Origin: Tessaracoccus oleiagri
GTDB lineage: Bacteria; Actinomycetota; Actinomycetes; Propionibacteriales; Propionibacteriaceae
Reading direction: 5' to 3'
NCBI RefSeq assembly: GCF_900103275.1
Contig: NZ_FNGP01000002.1
Location: forward strand, 575,491 to 639,490
DNA: 64,000 bases
Positions 44,735 to 54,248 of the stretch are shown here, piece by piece. Each line of letters starts with the position of its first letter. Positions within the stretch are counted from its first letter, which is position 1. Made by a program: the position numbers and the translations under genes. The notes under the pieces were generated by a model. That model had not been told where the DNA came from and did not search any database. It was given only the letters and a program-made list of their open reading frames with translations.

Positions 44735-47403
44735 CGGTCGAAGTTGCTGCCAGCGCCGCGGTCACCCCCGCCATCGCACGGGCATTCATCGAACAGGCTC
44801 GCCAGAAGAACTACCAGCACGGGGTGATCGGGGTGCGTGCTCGGCCGGAGGCCACCACCGAGTTCGTCTTCGAGTTCGGCGGGCAGAGCGTGCGGATCGT
44901 CGCTGCACGCTCTTCCTTGGCGCTGCGGGAGGCCATTCGAACCGCCGACGCCGACGGATGGCTCGTCGTGGTCACCGACCGCAGCGACGATGACCTCGGC
45001 GCCGGACTCCTGTCCCACCTGATCTGGCAGCGGTTGCGCCACCCCGACCCCTGGCAGGCCGTGCAGCAGGCCTTCGCCGCGCACAGCGTCGACGGCCGAC
45101 TTCTGAGCGTAGATAACGCCCGGGATGTGGCCTCAGGTCTTCTCGAACTCGCGCCCACCGACGGCTGGCCGCCCGCCCCCGCTGGGGTCTTGACCCGCGA
45201 GCACGCGCTGTCGTCCGCGGCCCGCGCCGAGCTCGGCCTGCCGGCCGGGCCGGTCGACCTCATCGCCGTCCTGCACTGGTCGACCGACGCCTCGTTGCCT
45301 GCCGCCATCGCCAGGCTCCGCAGCCGGGCGGGGGAGAGTACCGTCGACGCGATCCTCGACTGGGTCGCCGACTCCTCGGGCGAGGCCGCACCCTTCGTCG
45401 CCGCGCTACTGCGCACCGGCACCGTCACCGGCCTCGTCCCACTCGGCGTCGCCGTCGACTGCCTGCTGAACGCGCGTGACCGGCACGAAGCCGAGCTCGC
45501 GTTGGCACGGCTCCAGCACCGTTGGGGCTCCGTGCCGCGCGGGGCGCTCGCCGCCGCGGGCCGTCTCTCGCGCGTCGTGCTCTCCGGTCTGCTGGGCGCC
45601 AGCGCCACCTTCAGGACCGGTGCAGCCCTCCTTGCCCAAGCCGACGACCTTCTTTCCGCCGCACAGGCCCAACACCTGACCGGGGATTCGACCCTGCTGC
45701 GCTCCGGCCTCACCCACCGACTCCGCACCTTGGCCAAGGCCCTCCGCCTCGGCGCTGGCGGCGACCTTTCCGCCCTAGAGCAGGCCTGGGCGCGGGTCGC
45801 GGACCATGAGCTCGTCGACGGCGACGCCCGCGTCGCCTCTGCCCGCGCGGGCGTTCGGCTGGTGCGCTGGCTGGCCGCCACCGCCGGCGACGAGGCGCCG
45901 ATGGCGCTCGCCGCGCTGGTCGAGCGCCACCTGCTTGTCGACGCCTGGGTGGATTCGGCCGTGAACGACGCCGAGACCGGCGTGGACGATCCCGGGCTCG
46001 CCTCAGCCCTCGAGGCGGTGCTGCGCGCCGTCGAGGAGCGTCGCGACGCGCACGATCTGGAGTTCGCCGCCGCCTTGGCGCGCGAGGGTTGTGATGACTC
46101 GCTCACCGGCGTACGCGGCCTGGAGCGATTGCTGCCAGACATCGTTGCCCCATTGGCAAAGGACTACCCGACGCTGCTGCTGGTCCTCGACGGCATGAGC
46201 GCCGGCGTCGCCACCGAGCTCCTCGAGCACGCCACCACCGAGGTGGAGTTCGGGATGATGGAGTGCCTGATTCCGGGCGTGAGCCGGCGGACTCCAGCGC
46301 TGTCCGTGCTGCCCAGCGTCACGGAGATGAGCCGCTCCTCGCTTTTGGCTGGCCGGTTGACGAGGGGGCAGCAGGACGCCGAGCGGCGCAACTTCGCCGC
46401 CTTCACCTCGGCCAAAGGCTTGGGCGAGGCGCCTCTGTTCCACAAGAAGGGGCTCGACACGGGGCGGCAAGGGTTCGCGATCGCCGACGACGTGCGCCTC
46501 GCGATCGCCGACACCGCCCGGTACAAGCTCGTCGGGTGCGTACTCAACACCATCGACGACGCCCTCGACCGCACCGACCCCGGCGGCACCGACTGGACCG
46601 CCGAGACCGTCAAGCACCTCGGCCCCCTCCTCCGTGCAGCGAGGGCCGCCGGGCGACTCGTGGTGCTCACCAGCGACCACGGCCACGTCGTGGAACGCCG
46701 CCGAGGCCAACAGCGCGGCACCGGGCTGGGCGGCCGGTACCGCTCCACGTCCACTCCAGCCGCACCCGACGAGGTGCTCGTGTCCGGCCCCCGCGTCCTA
46801 GCCGACGGGCACGAGGCTGTGCTGGCCGTGAACGAGCGGCTCCGCTACGGACCGTTGAAGGCCGGCTACCACGGCGGCGCCGCCCCCGCCGAGGTCGTGG
46901 TTCCGGTCGCGATCCTGGCGCCGTCGACCCTCTCCCACTCGCTGGCCGCAGCTCCGGTGGCTGAGCCGTCATGGTGGGACCTGACAGGTGCTCCCGCGCT
47001 CTTGGTCGAGGCATCATCGGCGGTGGCCGAGATGCCCGACGAACCGCAGCCAGTTCTGTTCTCCTCCGTACAGGAGCCCGGTGTCCGCGCTGGGGCCGGC
47101 CGAGCCTTGGTGGAGTCGACCACCTATCGCGCACAGAAGAAGCTCGTCGGCCGCGTCGCCGTGACCGACGACGCGATCGCCACCCTCATCGAGGCCCTCG
47201 CCTCGACGTCCGACCGCCGCCTCAGCGCCAACCGCGTCGCCACACTGCTGGGGGTGCCTTCAAACAGGGTGGCGATGGTGATGAGCCAGGTCTCGAAGGT
47301 GCTGAACGTCGAGGGTTACCCTGTCATCGCAACGGATCCGACTACCCAAGCGGTCACCTTGGACGTCGACCTCTTGGCCGAGCAATACGGCGTGCGCTCG
47401 TGA
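44731..47403 (+). CDS. pglZ: BREX type 2 alkaline-phosphatase-superfamily protein PglZ
   Basis: 890 aa. The PglZ domain has the metal/nucleophile-type segment TLLLVLDGMSAGVA (near residue 485) and the late metal motif VVLTSDHGHVVERR (near 647), typical of the alkaline phosphatase superfamily. The N-terminal half is a helical BREX-2-specific region (VVVTDRSDDDLGAGLL). The C-terminus carries a small winged-helix-like part (RVATLLGVPSNRVAMVMSQV). Starts on the ATGA overlap with pglY. In canonical type 2 loci brxD would follow; here an 88-bp gap and a two-gene cassette follow instead. Confidence 0.93.
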   Translation: MTVEVAASAAVTPAIARAFIEQARQKNYQHGVIGVRARPEATTEFVFEFGGQSVRIVAARSSLALREAIRTADADGWLVVVTDRSDDDLGAGLLSHLIWQRLRHPDPWQAVQQAFAAHSVDGRLLSVDNARDVASGLLELAPTDGWPPAPAGVLTREHALSSAARAELGLPAGPVDLIAVLHWSTDASLPAAIARLRSRAGESTVDAILDWVADSSGEAAPFVAALLRTGTVTGLVPLGVAVDCLLNARDRHEAELALARLQHRWGSVPRGALAAAGRLSRVVLSGLLGASATFRTGAALLAQADDLLSAAQAQHLTGDSTLLRSGLTHRLRTLAKALRLGAGGDLSALEQAWARVADHELVDGDARVASARAGVRLVRWLAATAGDEAPMALAALVERHLLVDAWVDSAVNDAETGVDDPGLASALEAVLRAVEERRDAHDLEFAAALAREGCDDSLTGVRGLERLLPDIVAPLAKDYPTLLLVLDGMSAGVATELLEHATTEVEFGMMECLIPGVSRRTPALSVLPSVTEMSRSSLLAGRLTRGQQDAERRNFAAFTSAKGLGEAPLFHKKGLDTGRQGFAIADDVRLAIADTARYKLVGCVLNTIDDALDRTDPGGTDWTAETVKHLGPLLRAARAAGRLVVLTSDHGHVVERRRGQQRGTGLGGRYRSTSTPAAPDEVLVSGPRVLADGHEAVLAVNERLRYGPLKAGYHGGAAPAEVVVPVAILAPSTLSHSLAAAPVAEPSWWDLTGAPALLVEASSAVAEMPDEPQPVLFSSVQEPGVRAGAGRALVESTTYRAQKKLVGRVAVTDDAIATLIEALASTSDRRLSANRVATLLGVPSNRVAMVMSQVSKVLNVEGYPVIATDPTTQAVTLDVDLLAEQYGVRS

Positions 47404-47491
47404 CGTTCCCACCGCTGCTTCAAAGCTGGCTACCGTCGGCCGGCCTCGATAGACTCTGACGATACCGCCAGACCGTCTCAAGGGAGAGCCC

Positions 47492-50400
47492 GTGCGAGAG
47501 CATCTGTCGACGCTGACCTCGCTGCTCCGTCGCATTCTGCGTCGAGAGCTCTCCACGCTTGGCCCCAATTGGTGGACCGACAATGTGCTGGGCAAGCTCA
47601 CTTACCAGCAGAGCGCCCAGGCGAGAGAACAGGGCTGGACCCGTCTGGAGGACCTCGACACCGCTGCCATCCTGCGAGTCTTAGACCAGAATTGGGATGT
47701 ATTCAGACGCAGAAGCCTCGTCAAATGGGACGACCGCAATCTACTCAGAGAAGCTGCGAGCGTGCGCAATCGGCACGCCCACGATGCGCCAGGACGACAG
47801 CCATCTCCCGATCGCATCCACCGGGACATTGAAACTCTCGCCTTGTTGGCCGAGTCGTTGGAGCCAGACAGCGACGAGACGGTCCGGTTGGTGGCAGCGA
47901 GATCCGAAGCGCTGAAGGCGCTCGCGCCGGCTGCCCCGAACAGGCCGAGCCAGGAACTTGTGATCCCAACCACTTCCGCCGAGGAATCGGCGTCGGGTTT
48001 CGCCCCGGGTGACGAAGTGCAGGTTAAGGCACGTCCTGAGTTGAAAGGCGTGGTGACCCGGGTAAACGGCGTAGGCTCAACCGCCCGCCTGACTGTTTCT
48101 CATGGGAACACTCGCCAGACCTACTACGCAAGCCAGGTCGAGGCCATTGAGGTTCAGACCAGTGAGGAATTGTCAGCGGACGAGCTGAAGGCACGGCTGA
48201 CTGCCGCACATGTCCTCCATCCCTCGGTGAGCCGGCTCTACTCACTGAACAGTGGGCGAATTGACTACGAGCCCTACCAGTACCGTCCGGTGATGAAGCT
48301 GATCAACGCGGATCGCCCTCGTCTGTTGATCGCTGATGATGTGGGCGTTGGCAAGACCATCGAGGCGGGTCTCATCATCAAGGAGTTGCAGGCACGTCAG
48401 AAGCTGGACTCCATCTTGGTGATCTGCCCCAAGCCGCTGGTGGTAGAGAACAAATGGAGGGCCGAGCTCAAACGGTTCGACGAGGACTTCGTTCACCTCG
48501 ATCCCTCTACTTTGCGCTACTGCATTGAAGAGACGCGAGCCGAGGGACGCTGGCCTTCGCGCTTCAGCAAGGCGATCCTCCCCTACTCGCTCCTGGACGA
48601 GCGGCTGCTTCTCGGCGAGGAAACGCCGCGCCGCAACCGTCCAGGCCTGATATCGCTCGTTCCACCCGTTAAGTTCGACCTAGTCATCGTGGACGAGGCC
48701 CACCACGTTCGCAACAGCGACACGTGGAGCCACAGAGTCGTCAAACACCTTCTGGACTCGGCCGAAGCAGCCGTCCTCATATCCGCCACCCCTATCCAGA
48801 CAGGCAGCGACGACCTACGTAACCTCCTCCGACTGTTGCGTCCAGACGTTTTCGCGGACGGCCAGACGTTTGATCTCATGCGAGAGCCCAATGCAGATCT
48901 GGCGCGAATAGAGAGCACAATCCGAATCGCTGGCGAGGGCTGGCAGGACACCGCTCTGGACGCTCTAGATCGTGCATTGGAGACCACTTGGGGAACTCGG
49001 GTTCTACGGGCAGATCCTCGGACGCAGCAACTCCGGGATCTCCTCGTCAGTGGAGCAAACGAAAGCAGAGACAGGGTGAAAGCCCTGCGACTCGCGCAGT
49101 CACTCAACACCTTCTCCGGCATTATCAACCGCACGCGCCGACGGGACATTGGGTCCTTCACCACCCGCAAGCCGGAGACTCTAGAAGTCGACTTCACGCC
49201 TCAGCAGGCAGCGGTGCATGCAGATCTGCTTGATCTCGCCGGTCGCATCTCCACCGAAAAGGGCCATGGTCAGTCGTTGGACTTCATTCTCTCCACGCTC
49301 CAGCGGCAGGCAGCAAGCTCGCTCAACGGCTTGGCACCCTTCGTTGAGGACCTCCTCCAACGCAAGCTGGATGCTGAGGAACTCAGCGAAGCCGACGCGG
49401 ACGACGAGCTTCTGGACGCATCCGCCCTCAGTTCTTACGTCGCAGAGATTCGAGACATCGCCAAGCGTGCCAGCGAGCTGACCAATGATCCGAAGTTGGA
49501 CCGTCTGTTGAGCTACGTCAACGAGAAGCAGCAGCTACCCAACAACAAGCTACTTGTCTTCAGCACATTCCGACACACGCTGCGGTACCTCCTGGATCAC
49601 CTCTCTGGCGCTGGGATCCGGGTCGGAGTCGTCCATGGGGGCGTGCCTGACGATGAGCGGCGCGGGCTGCGAGCCAGGTTTGCCAAGCCGCAGACCGAGC
49701 CGGACGCCATCGACGTTCTCCTGTCCTCCGAGGTCGGAACCGAGGGTCTCGATTACCAATTCTGTGACGCTCTGGTCAACTATGACCTGCCCTGGAATCC
49801 GATGCGGATCGAACAGCGGATCGGCAGAATCGACCGTCGCGGCCAGCGCAGCGAGACGGTCGCGATCAAGAATCTCATCGTCAGCGGCACCGTGGACGCT
49901 CACATCTATGAGCGCTGCTTGGTGCGGATCGGAGTTTTTGAGCGCGCCCTCGGCGGTAGCGAAGCCATTTTGGGCGATCTGACCCGCGAAATCCGCAAGA
50001 TCGGTGAAGATCTGACTCTGTCGGAGGCTGAGCGCGCTCTAAGACTCCAGCAATTGGCTGACAACAGGATCGGTCGGATTCAGGAACAGGAGGAGCTGGA
50101 AGAGCGTGAGAGCGCCCTATTCGGTCTACCGTTGAGAAGACTCGACGCTGAAGGCGTCGAACAAGCATCTAGCCTTTGGCTTGCCCCGGATCAGCTCCGC
50201 AGGCTGGTGCAGCACTATCTTCGGTCCCGAGGGTATGAGCGTGCCGATTCGCTCTTCGATCGGCCTGTCGCTGTGCTTCGTCCCACCCGAGACGTTCGGG
50301 AAGCTCTGAAGGCGGACTGCGATGCTCTGAACTCCGCGCAAACTTCCTCTTGGCAGCGCTGGCTCGACATAGGCGGAGACCAGGCGCGGCGTCTCACGTT

Positions 50401-51007
50401 TGATCCTGCCCTCGCCGTCGACGGCGACATAGAGCTGCTGTCCCCCGTCCACGACTTGGTGCGGACCGCAGCGGCACATGTGGGCCCGTTTGCTCCGGAC
50501 AGCGCCTTTAGTCTCCAGGTGAGAGCCAACGACATCCCCATGGGCCAACACTCGGTGGCCATCTATGCCTGGACCTACCTCGGCGCGCGGGACGATTTCG
50601 AGGTCCGGATCACTACCAGCGACAAGCACCTCTCGAACGGGCTTAGCGATCTGCTGGTGGCAGCTACAGACTCAAGCGGCGCGCCACTGGAAAGCGTTGA
50701 AGACCTCGACGAGCACCACTACGCCGAATGGGTGGACGCCCGTGCCTCGCATATCGACCAGACCCGTAGCCACGTCGAGAACCAATTGGCCTCACTCGTC
50801 ACAACACATCAGGCCCGCGTCCTGTTGCTGGAGGACCAAATCGCAACCGCTTCCCATGACAACATCCGTCGGATGCGGGAATCCGAGCTACGTACGCTCG
50901 AGGACGACTTCGAGACTCGAATCAGGCGGCTGAGGAAAACCATCGAGCGCACGGACATCACGAGCACACTCCTGTGCGCCGGCACGGTCGAGGTGGTCCA
51001 TGAGTGA
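47492..51007 (+). CDS. HEPN-SNF2 helicase fusion inserted in the BREX locus
   Basis: 1171 aa. Residues 1 to about 125 form a SWT1/HEPN-like helical domain with a canonical RNRHAH (R92-N-x3-H97), the catalytic signature of HEPN RNases. An SNF2/RapA-type helicase follows. Walker A is DDVGVGKTIEAG near 285, DEAH is VIVDEAHHVRN near 400, SATPIQTGSDDLRNLL comes next, and motif V/VI is LLSSEVGTEGLDYQF...QRIGRIDRRGQR near 780. A coiled-coil C-terminus ends the protein. GTG start with AGGGAGAG upstream. It overlaps the next gene by 8 bp. Codon use is clearly less GC-rich than pglY/pglZ. It resembles DISARM DrmD in the helicase part only; no DISARM partners are present. Confidence 0.85.
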   Translation: MREHLSTLTSLLRRILRRELSTLGPNWWTDNVLGKLTYQQSAQAREQGWTRLEDLDTAAILRVLDQNWDVFRRRSLVKWDDRNLLREAASVRNRHAHDAPGRQPSPDRIHRDIETLALLAESLEPDSDETVRLVAARSEALKALAPAAPNRPSQELVIPTTSAEESASGFAPGDEVQVKARPELKGVVTRVNGVGSTARLTVSHGNTRQTYYASQVEAIEVQTSEELSADELKARLTAAHVLHPSVSRLYSLNSGRIDYEPYQYRPVMKLINADRPRLLIADDVGVGKTIEAGLIIKELQARQKLDSILVICPKPLVVENKWRAELKRFDEDFVHLDPSTLRYCIEETRAEGRWPSRFSKAILPYSLLDERLLLGEETPRRNRPGLISLVPPVKFDLVIVDEAHHVRNSDTWSHRVVKHLLDSAEAAVLISATPIQTGSDDLRNLLRLLRPDVFADGQTFDLMREPNADLARIESTIRIAGEGWQDTALDALDRALETTWGTRVLRADPRTQQLRDLLVSGANESRDRVKALRLAQSLNTFSGIINRTRRRDIGSFTTRKPETLEVDFTPQQAAVHADLLDLAGRISTEKGHGQSLDFILSTLQRQAASSLNGLAPFVEDLLQRKLDAEELSEADADDELLDASALSSYVAEIRDIAKRASELTNDPKLDRLLSYVNEKQQLPNNKLLVFSTFRHTLRYLLDHLSGAGIRVGVVHGGVPDDERRGLRARFAKPQTEPDAIDVLLSSEVGTEGLDYQFCDALVNYDLPWNPMRIEQRIGRIDRRGQRSETVAIKNLIVSGTVDAHIYERCLVRIGVFERALGGSEAILGDLTREIRKIGEDLTLSEAERALRLQQLADNRIGRIQEQEELEERESALFGLPLRRLDAEGVEQASSLWLAPDQLRRLVQHYLRSRGYERADSLFDRPVAVLRPTRDVREALKADCDALNSAQTSSWQRWLDIGGDQARRLTFDPALAVDGDIELLSPVHDLVRTAAAHVGPFAPDSAFSLQVRANDIPMGQHSVAIYAWTYLGARDDFEVRITTSDKHLSNGLSDLLVAATDSSGAPLESVEDLDEHHYAEWVDARASHIDQTRSHVENQLASLVTTHQARVLLLEDQIATASHDNIRRMRESELRTLEDDFETRIRRLRKTIERTDITSTLLCAGTVEVVHE

Positions 51008-54000
51008 GCATGCAGAGCTGGAAGAACTCCGCATAAGACGACTCGGCTATGTTCAAGCCGCGCGTGCCAACGGGTTCGAAAAGGGCTTGAGAAGTCTTCT
51101 GTCCGAACTGTACCCGGACAACGCGCACTTCATATACGAGCTCCTGCAGAACGCTGAGGACGCGCATGCGACAACGATCGAGTTCGCTCTGCACGAGGAT
51201 CATCTGAAGGTCTCGCACGACGGGAAGCGCCTCTTTACTCTCCAGGACATCGACTCGATCACCGGAATCGGCCAGTCAACTAAGAAGGACGATCCCACCC
51301 AAATCGGCAAGTTTGGCGTCGGTTTCAAGGCCGTATTCGCCTATACCTCCCAGCCTCGAGTGTGGTCCGGACCGTACTCGTTCGCCATCACTGACCTCTT
51401 TGTTCCAGAGCAGATTCCAGGAAGTGCTCCGCCTGGCATGACGACCTTTGCCTTCCCGTTCGACCGACCGGATAAACCTGCGAAGCAGGCACGGGAAGAA
51501 ATCGAGCGAGGGCTTCAGGAGCTTGACGAAAAGACTCTCCTCTTCCTCAACGACATCAGCACGATCACATATGAGCTACCAGACCGCACCATAGGGATCA
51601 TCGAACGCACAGCCATCGACGATCGGCACATTCGCATCCAAAAGTCCGAGGGTGAGAGCTTCGTTGAGTCCCACTGGCTACGCCTAGTCGGCCCCACGAG
51701 CGAGGGACACGAAAGATTGAGGGTCGCCGCGGCGTTCCGCCTTGAGCAGACGAACGTTTCTCGCGGCGAGGGCGTCCAGGGGGCCGAAGACGGATCTGCG
51801 AGATCGTCGGGCCACCAGTGGTCGGTCTCCGCTCTCAAGAGCGGCGAGGTCTCGATCTACTTCCCTGCCGCCAGAGAGGTCTCCGGGCTTCGATTCCACA
51901 TACACGCACCCTTCGCATCTACGGTCGCACGCGATAGCGTCCGCGACGACCCGGGCAATATTCGACTTGTTTCCGGTATAGGTGCGCTCATTGTTGATGA
52001 GCTTCCAAGGTTGTGCGCTGACGGTCTCGTGGATGACCGTTTCCTAGCAGCCATGCCCAACGGTGAAGACTCTATTGCGCATCCCTACACCCTGATCCGC
52101 AACATGATCGCAGAGGCATTCAATGATCTCCCCATCACCCCGGTGCGCGGAAGCAGTCAAGAGTTCGCCGCGGCTCGGACGCTAGTATCCAGTCCCAGCG
52201 ACTTCCGCAATGGGCTCGAACCCACCGACCTACCGCCACTTTTCAATCTCGCACAAATGCCGACGGAGCCCACCCCCCGGTGGATTCGGGATCGTGACGG
52301 GCGCGCTGGAAAGTTTCTCAGTTCTCTGGAGACCATGGAGTTTGGATGGCGCGAACTCAACTCGATATTAGGCCTGGTTCGTGAGATCGGAAACTCTCAG
52401 CAGCCTCGAATCAACGAATGGCTGCGTTGGCTTGAAGCAAAGTCTGACGGAGCATTGCTCGACTTCTATCAATTGATCGGTCGCGGCAGCAAGAACTCCG
52501 CGCTCCTCCGGGCGGACCTCAAGGGGGTCCCAATGATTCGGCTAGTGCAACGGGGAAAGAGGAAGCACGTCCGAGGACCGCAGACCTACCTCCCTGCAAG
52601 CCGAGCAGACACAGTCCAGACACGCGTTCCCATAGGTCTCGCCTACTTCGATGACGACGAGGACCAAGCTCGAGCGCACTACCTCAAGCTCTTCTACACG
52701 GCTGCTGGGGTCAAAAGGTGGGACCTGAACGCCAAGCTCGAGCAGAGGCTGGAGCGCTACCCTCGATCAACCTTTGTAACTCGTGCCCATCCACCAGCGG
52801 ATCACGATCCTGGCCATCTCAGCGATGTCCGAGAGTTCGTGCGCTACGGGCTGAGGAATCAGCGTCTGGCACGGGAGAAATTCGGGGACGTCCCGTTCCT
52901 GTTGGCTGAGCAATCGGACGGCTCTCTGCGGTGGGCGACTCCCCAGGAGACGTTCCTGGATCTACCCTTCCGCGAAACCGGCTTGTCGAGTCTCTACCCA
53001 CGAACAGAGCTGTTCTGGCAAGACACGGGCGGCTACGCGTACGACGAGGGCCCTTACCCGCTCTCCGCCATCTACCTCGAGGTCGACAAGATCGAGGAGT
53101 TCCTAGAACTGGCGGGCGCCAAGACCCGGATCGAGATATGCCCGGTGGACGTATACGACAATCCTTTGCTGTCGTGGAGTTGGAGGACATCCAACAACGA
53201 GAATTCCTACGGGGAACGGTACGATTGGGGGATTGCGGACCTCGACAAAATTCTGGAGTCGCAGGACCACATTCTCCTCCGCCAGTTGTGGGACACCGTG
53301 GCGAGGGCCCCCGCTTCCAAAGCGATCGCGTCCTACCAAGCTAACAAGAGCGCGCCCAAGCACCCCATGGCTTCGCAACTGGCCCAAGCCCTCAAGACGA
53401 CTGCTTGGATTCTGGACCGGAATGGTGATGTCAAGCTTCCCTGCGACATGACTATTGATGACCTCCCAGAAGATTGCGTCCGCCCGGTGAATGCGTCGCT
53501 AGTCCACAGACTCGACTTCGGGGCCGAGGCCCACAGACGACGCGAGAAGCTCGAAGGGGTCAGCAACTTCCTCCGGGAGGAGGGCTTGGATGAAGATGGG
53601 ATCGAAGTTCTCCGTGAAGCGAGGGACCTCGGGTTTACAATTGAACAGATGAGGGCGTTTCTTCGCCAACATGCAGAGCCTCTCGGGTTTCCTGAAGCCG
53701 CATCGATCGACCCGGATCGGCGAAGCTCTGTGGCCGCTGCGGACGCCGAGACGGCGCCACTGCGCACAACGGCGCTGCGCGAGCGGAGCGTGGTAGTCGC
53801 CCAATCGCAGGCGAGTAGCGAGTCGAGGGCCTACCTACGAGGTCACTACACTCGGCCAACAGGCGAAATGCACTGCCAGGCCTGCCGGAAGGTGCTGCCT
53901 TTTCGGACGAGCGATGGGTTGTGGTACTTCGAGGCCGTGCGCCTCGTCAGTGGCCGGAAGCAGATCCACACCGCCAACGCCATAGCACTGTGCCCACTCT

Positions 54001-54209
54001 GTGCCGCCATGTTCAAGTACACGAGGCAGACGAAGGAAGACGAGTTGATGGACGTCATTGCCACCGTCTCGGTGAGTCCTGGACAGGGCCTTGTGGAGGT
54101 TCCGGTGATCCTTGACCACCGTCGGGTCGCGATTGCCTTCACGGGGAAGCACGCCATCGATCTCAAGGCCGCTCTAGGCATAGCTGGCGACCGCCGGGAC
54201 ACCGCGTGA
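51000..54209 (+). CDS. Sacsin/HSP90-like ATPase with terminal zinc-finger motif, inserted in the BREX locus
   Basis: 1069 aa. The N-terminal GHKL ATPase fold is of sacsin type: ELLQNAEDAHA (Asn51, catalytic/Mg region), GIGQSTKKDD near 90 and IGKFGVGFKAVF near 105. The large middle has no family I can name. Near the end (residues about 957-1000) are CQACRKVLPF and, 40 residues on, HTANAIALCPLCAAMF, a CxxC...H..N...CxxC treble-clef like a degenerate HNH. It is translationally coupled to the HEPN-helicase. Low GC: I counted 32/60 in 52441-52500 against 45/60 in 42181-42240 (pglY). Likely works with the helicase as one effector/sensor pair. Confidence 0.82.
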   Translation: MSEHAELEELRIRRLGYVQAARANGFEKGLRSLLSELYPDNAHFIYELLQNAEDAHATTIEFALHEDHLKVSHDGKRLFTLQDIDSITGIGQSTKKDDPTQIGKFGVGFKAVFAYTSQPRVWSGPYSFAITDLFVPEQIPGSAPPGMTTFAFPFDRPDKPAKQAREEIERGLQELDEKTLLFLNDISTITYELPDRTIGIIERTAIDDRHIRIQKSEGESFVESHWLRLVGPTSEGHERLRVAAAFRLEQTNVSRGEGVQGAEDGSARSSGHQWSVSALKSGEVSIYFPAAREVSGLRFHIHAPFASTVARDSVRDDPGNIRLVSGIGALIVDELPRLCADGLVDDRFLAAMPNGEDSIAHPYTLIRNMIAEAFNDLPITPVRGSSQEFAAARTLVSSPSDFRNGLEPTDLPPLFNLAQMPTEPTPRWIRDRDGRAGKFLSSLETMEFGWRELNSILGLVREIGNSQQPRINEWLRWLEAKSDGALLDFYQLIGRGSKNSALLRADLKGVPMIRLVQRGKRKHVRGPQTYLPASRADTVQTRVPIGLAYFDDDEDQARAHYLKLFYTAAGVKRWDLNAKLEQRLERYPRSTFVTRAHPPADHDPGHLSDVREFVRYGLRNQRLAREKFGDVPFLLAEQSDGSLRWATPQETFLDLPFRETGLSSLYPRTELFWQDTGGYAYDEGPYPLSAIYLEVDKIEEFLELAGAKTRIEICPVDVYDNPLLSWSWRTSNNENSYGERYDWGIADLDKILESQDHILLRQLWDTVARAPASKAIASYQANKSAPKHPMASQLAQALKTTAWILDRNGDVKLPCDMTIDDLPEDCVRPVNASLVHRLDFGAEAHRRREKLEGVSNFLREEGLDEDGIEVLREARDLGFTIEQMRAFLRQHAEPLGFPEAASIDPDRRSSVAAADAETAPLRTTALRERSVVVAQSQASSESRAYLRGHYTRPTGEMHCQACRKVLPFRTSDGLWYFEAVRLVSGRKQIHTANAIALCPLCAAMFKYTRQTKEDELMDVIATVSVSPGQGLVEVPVILDHRRVAIAFTGKHAIDLKAALGIAGDRRDTA

Positions 54210-54248
54210 TCCTCCGGCGGCAACCACTTCTGATTGGTAGAGGACCCC

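Noticed and set aside
47492..51007. DISARM (DrmD) assignment for the helicase
   Set aside because: No DrmA, DrmB, DrmC or DISARM methyltransferase is present; the surrounding genes are BREX type 2.
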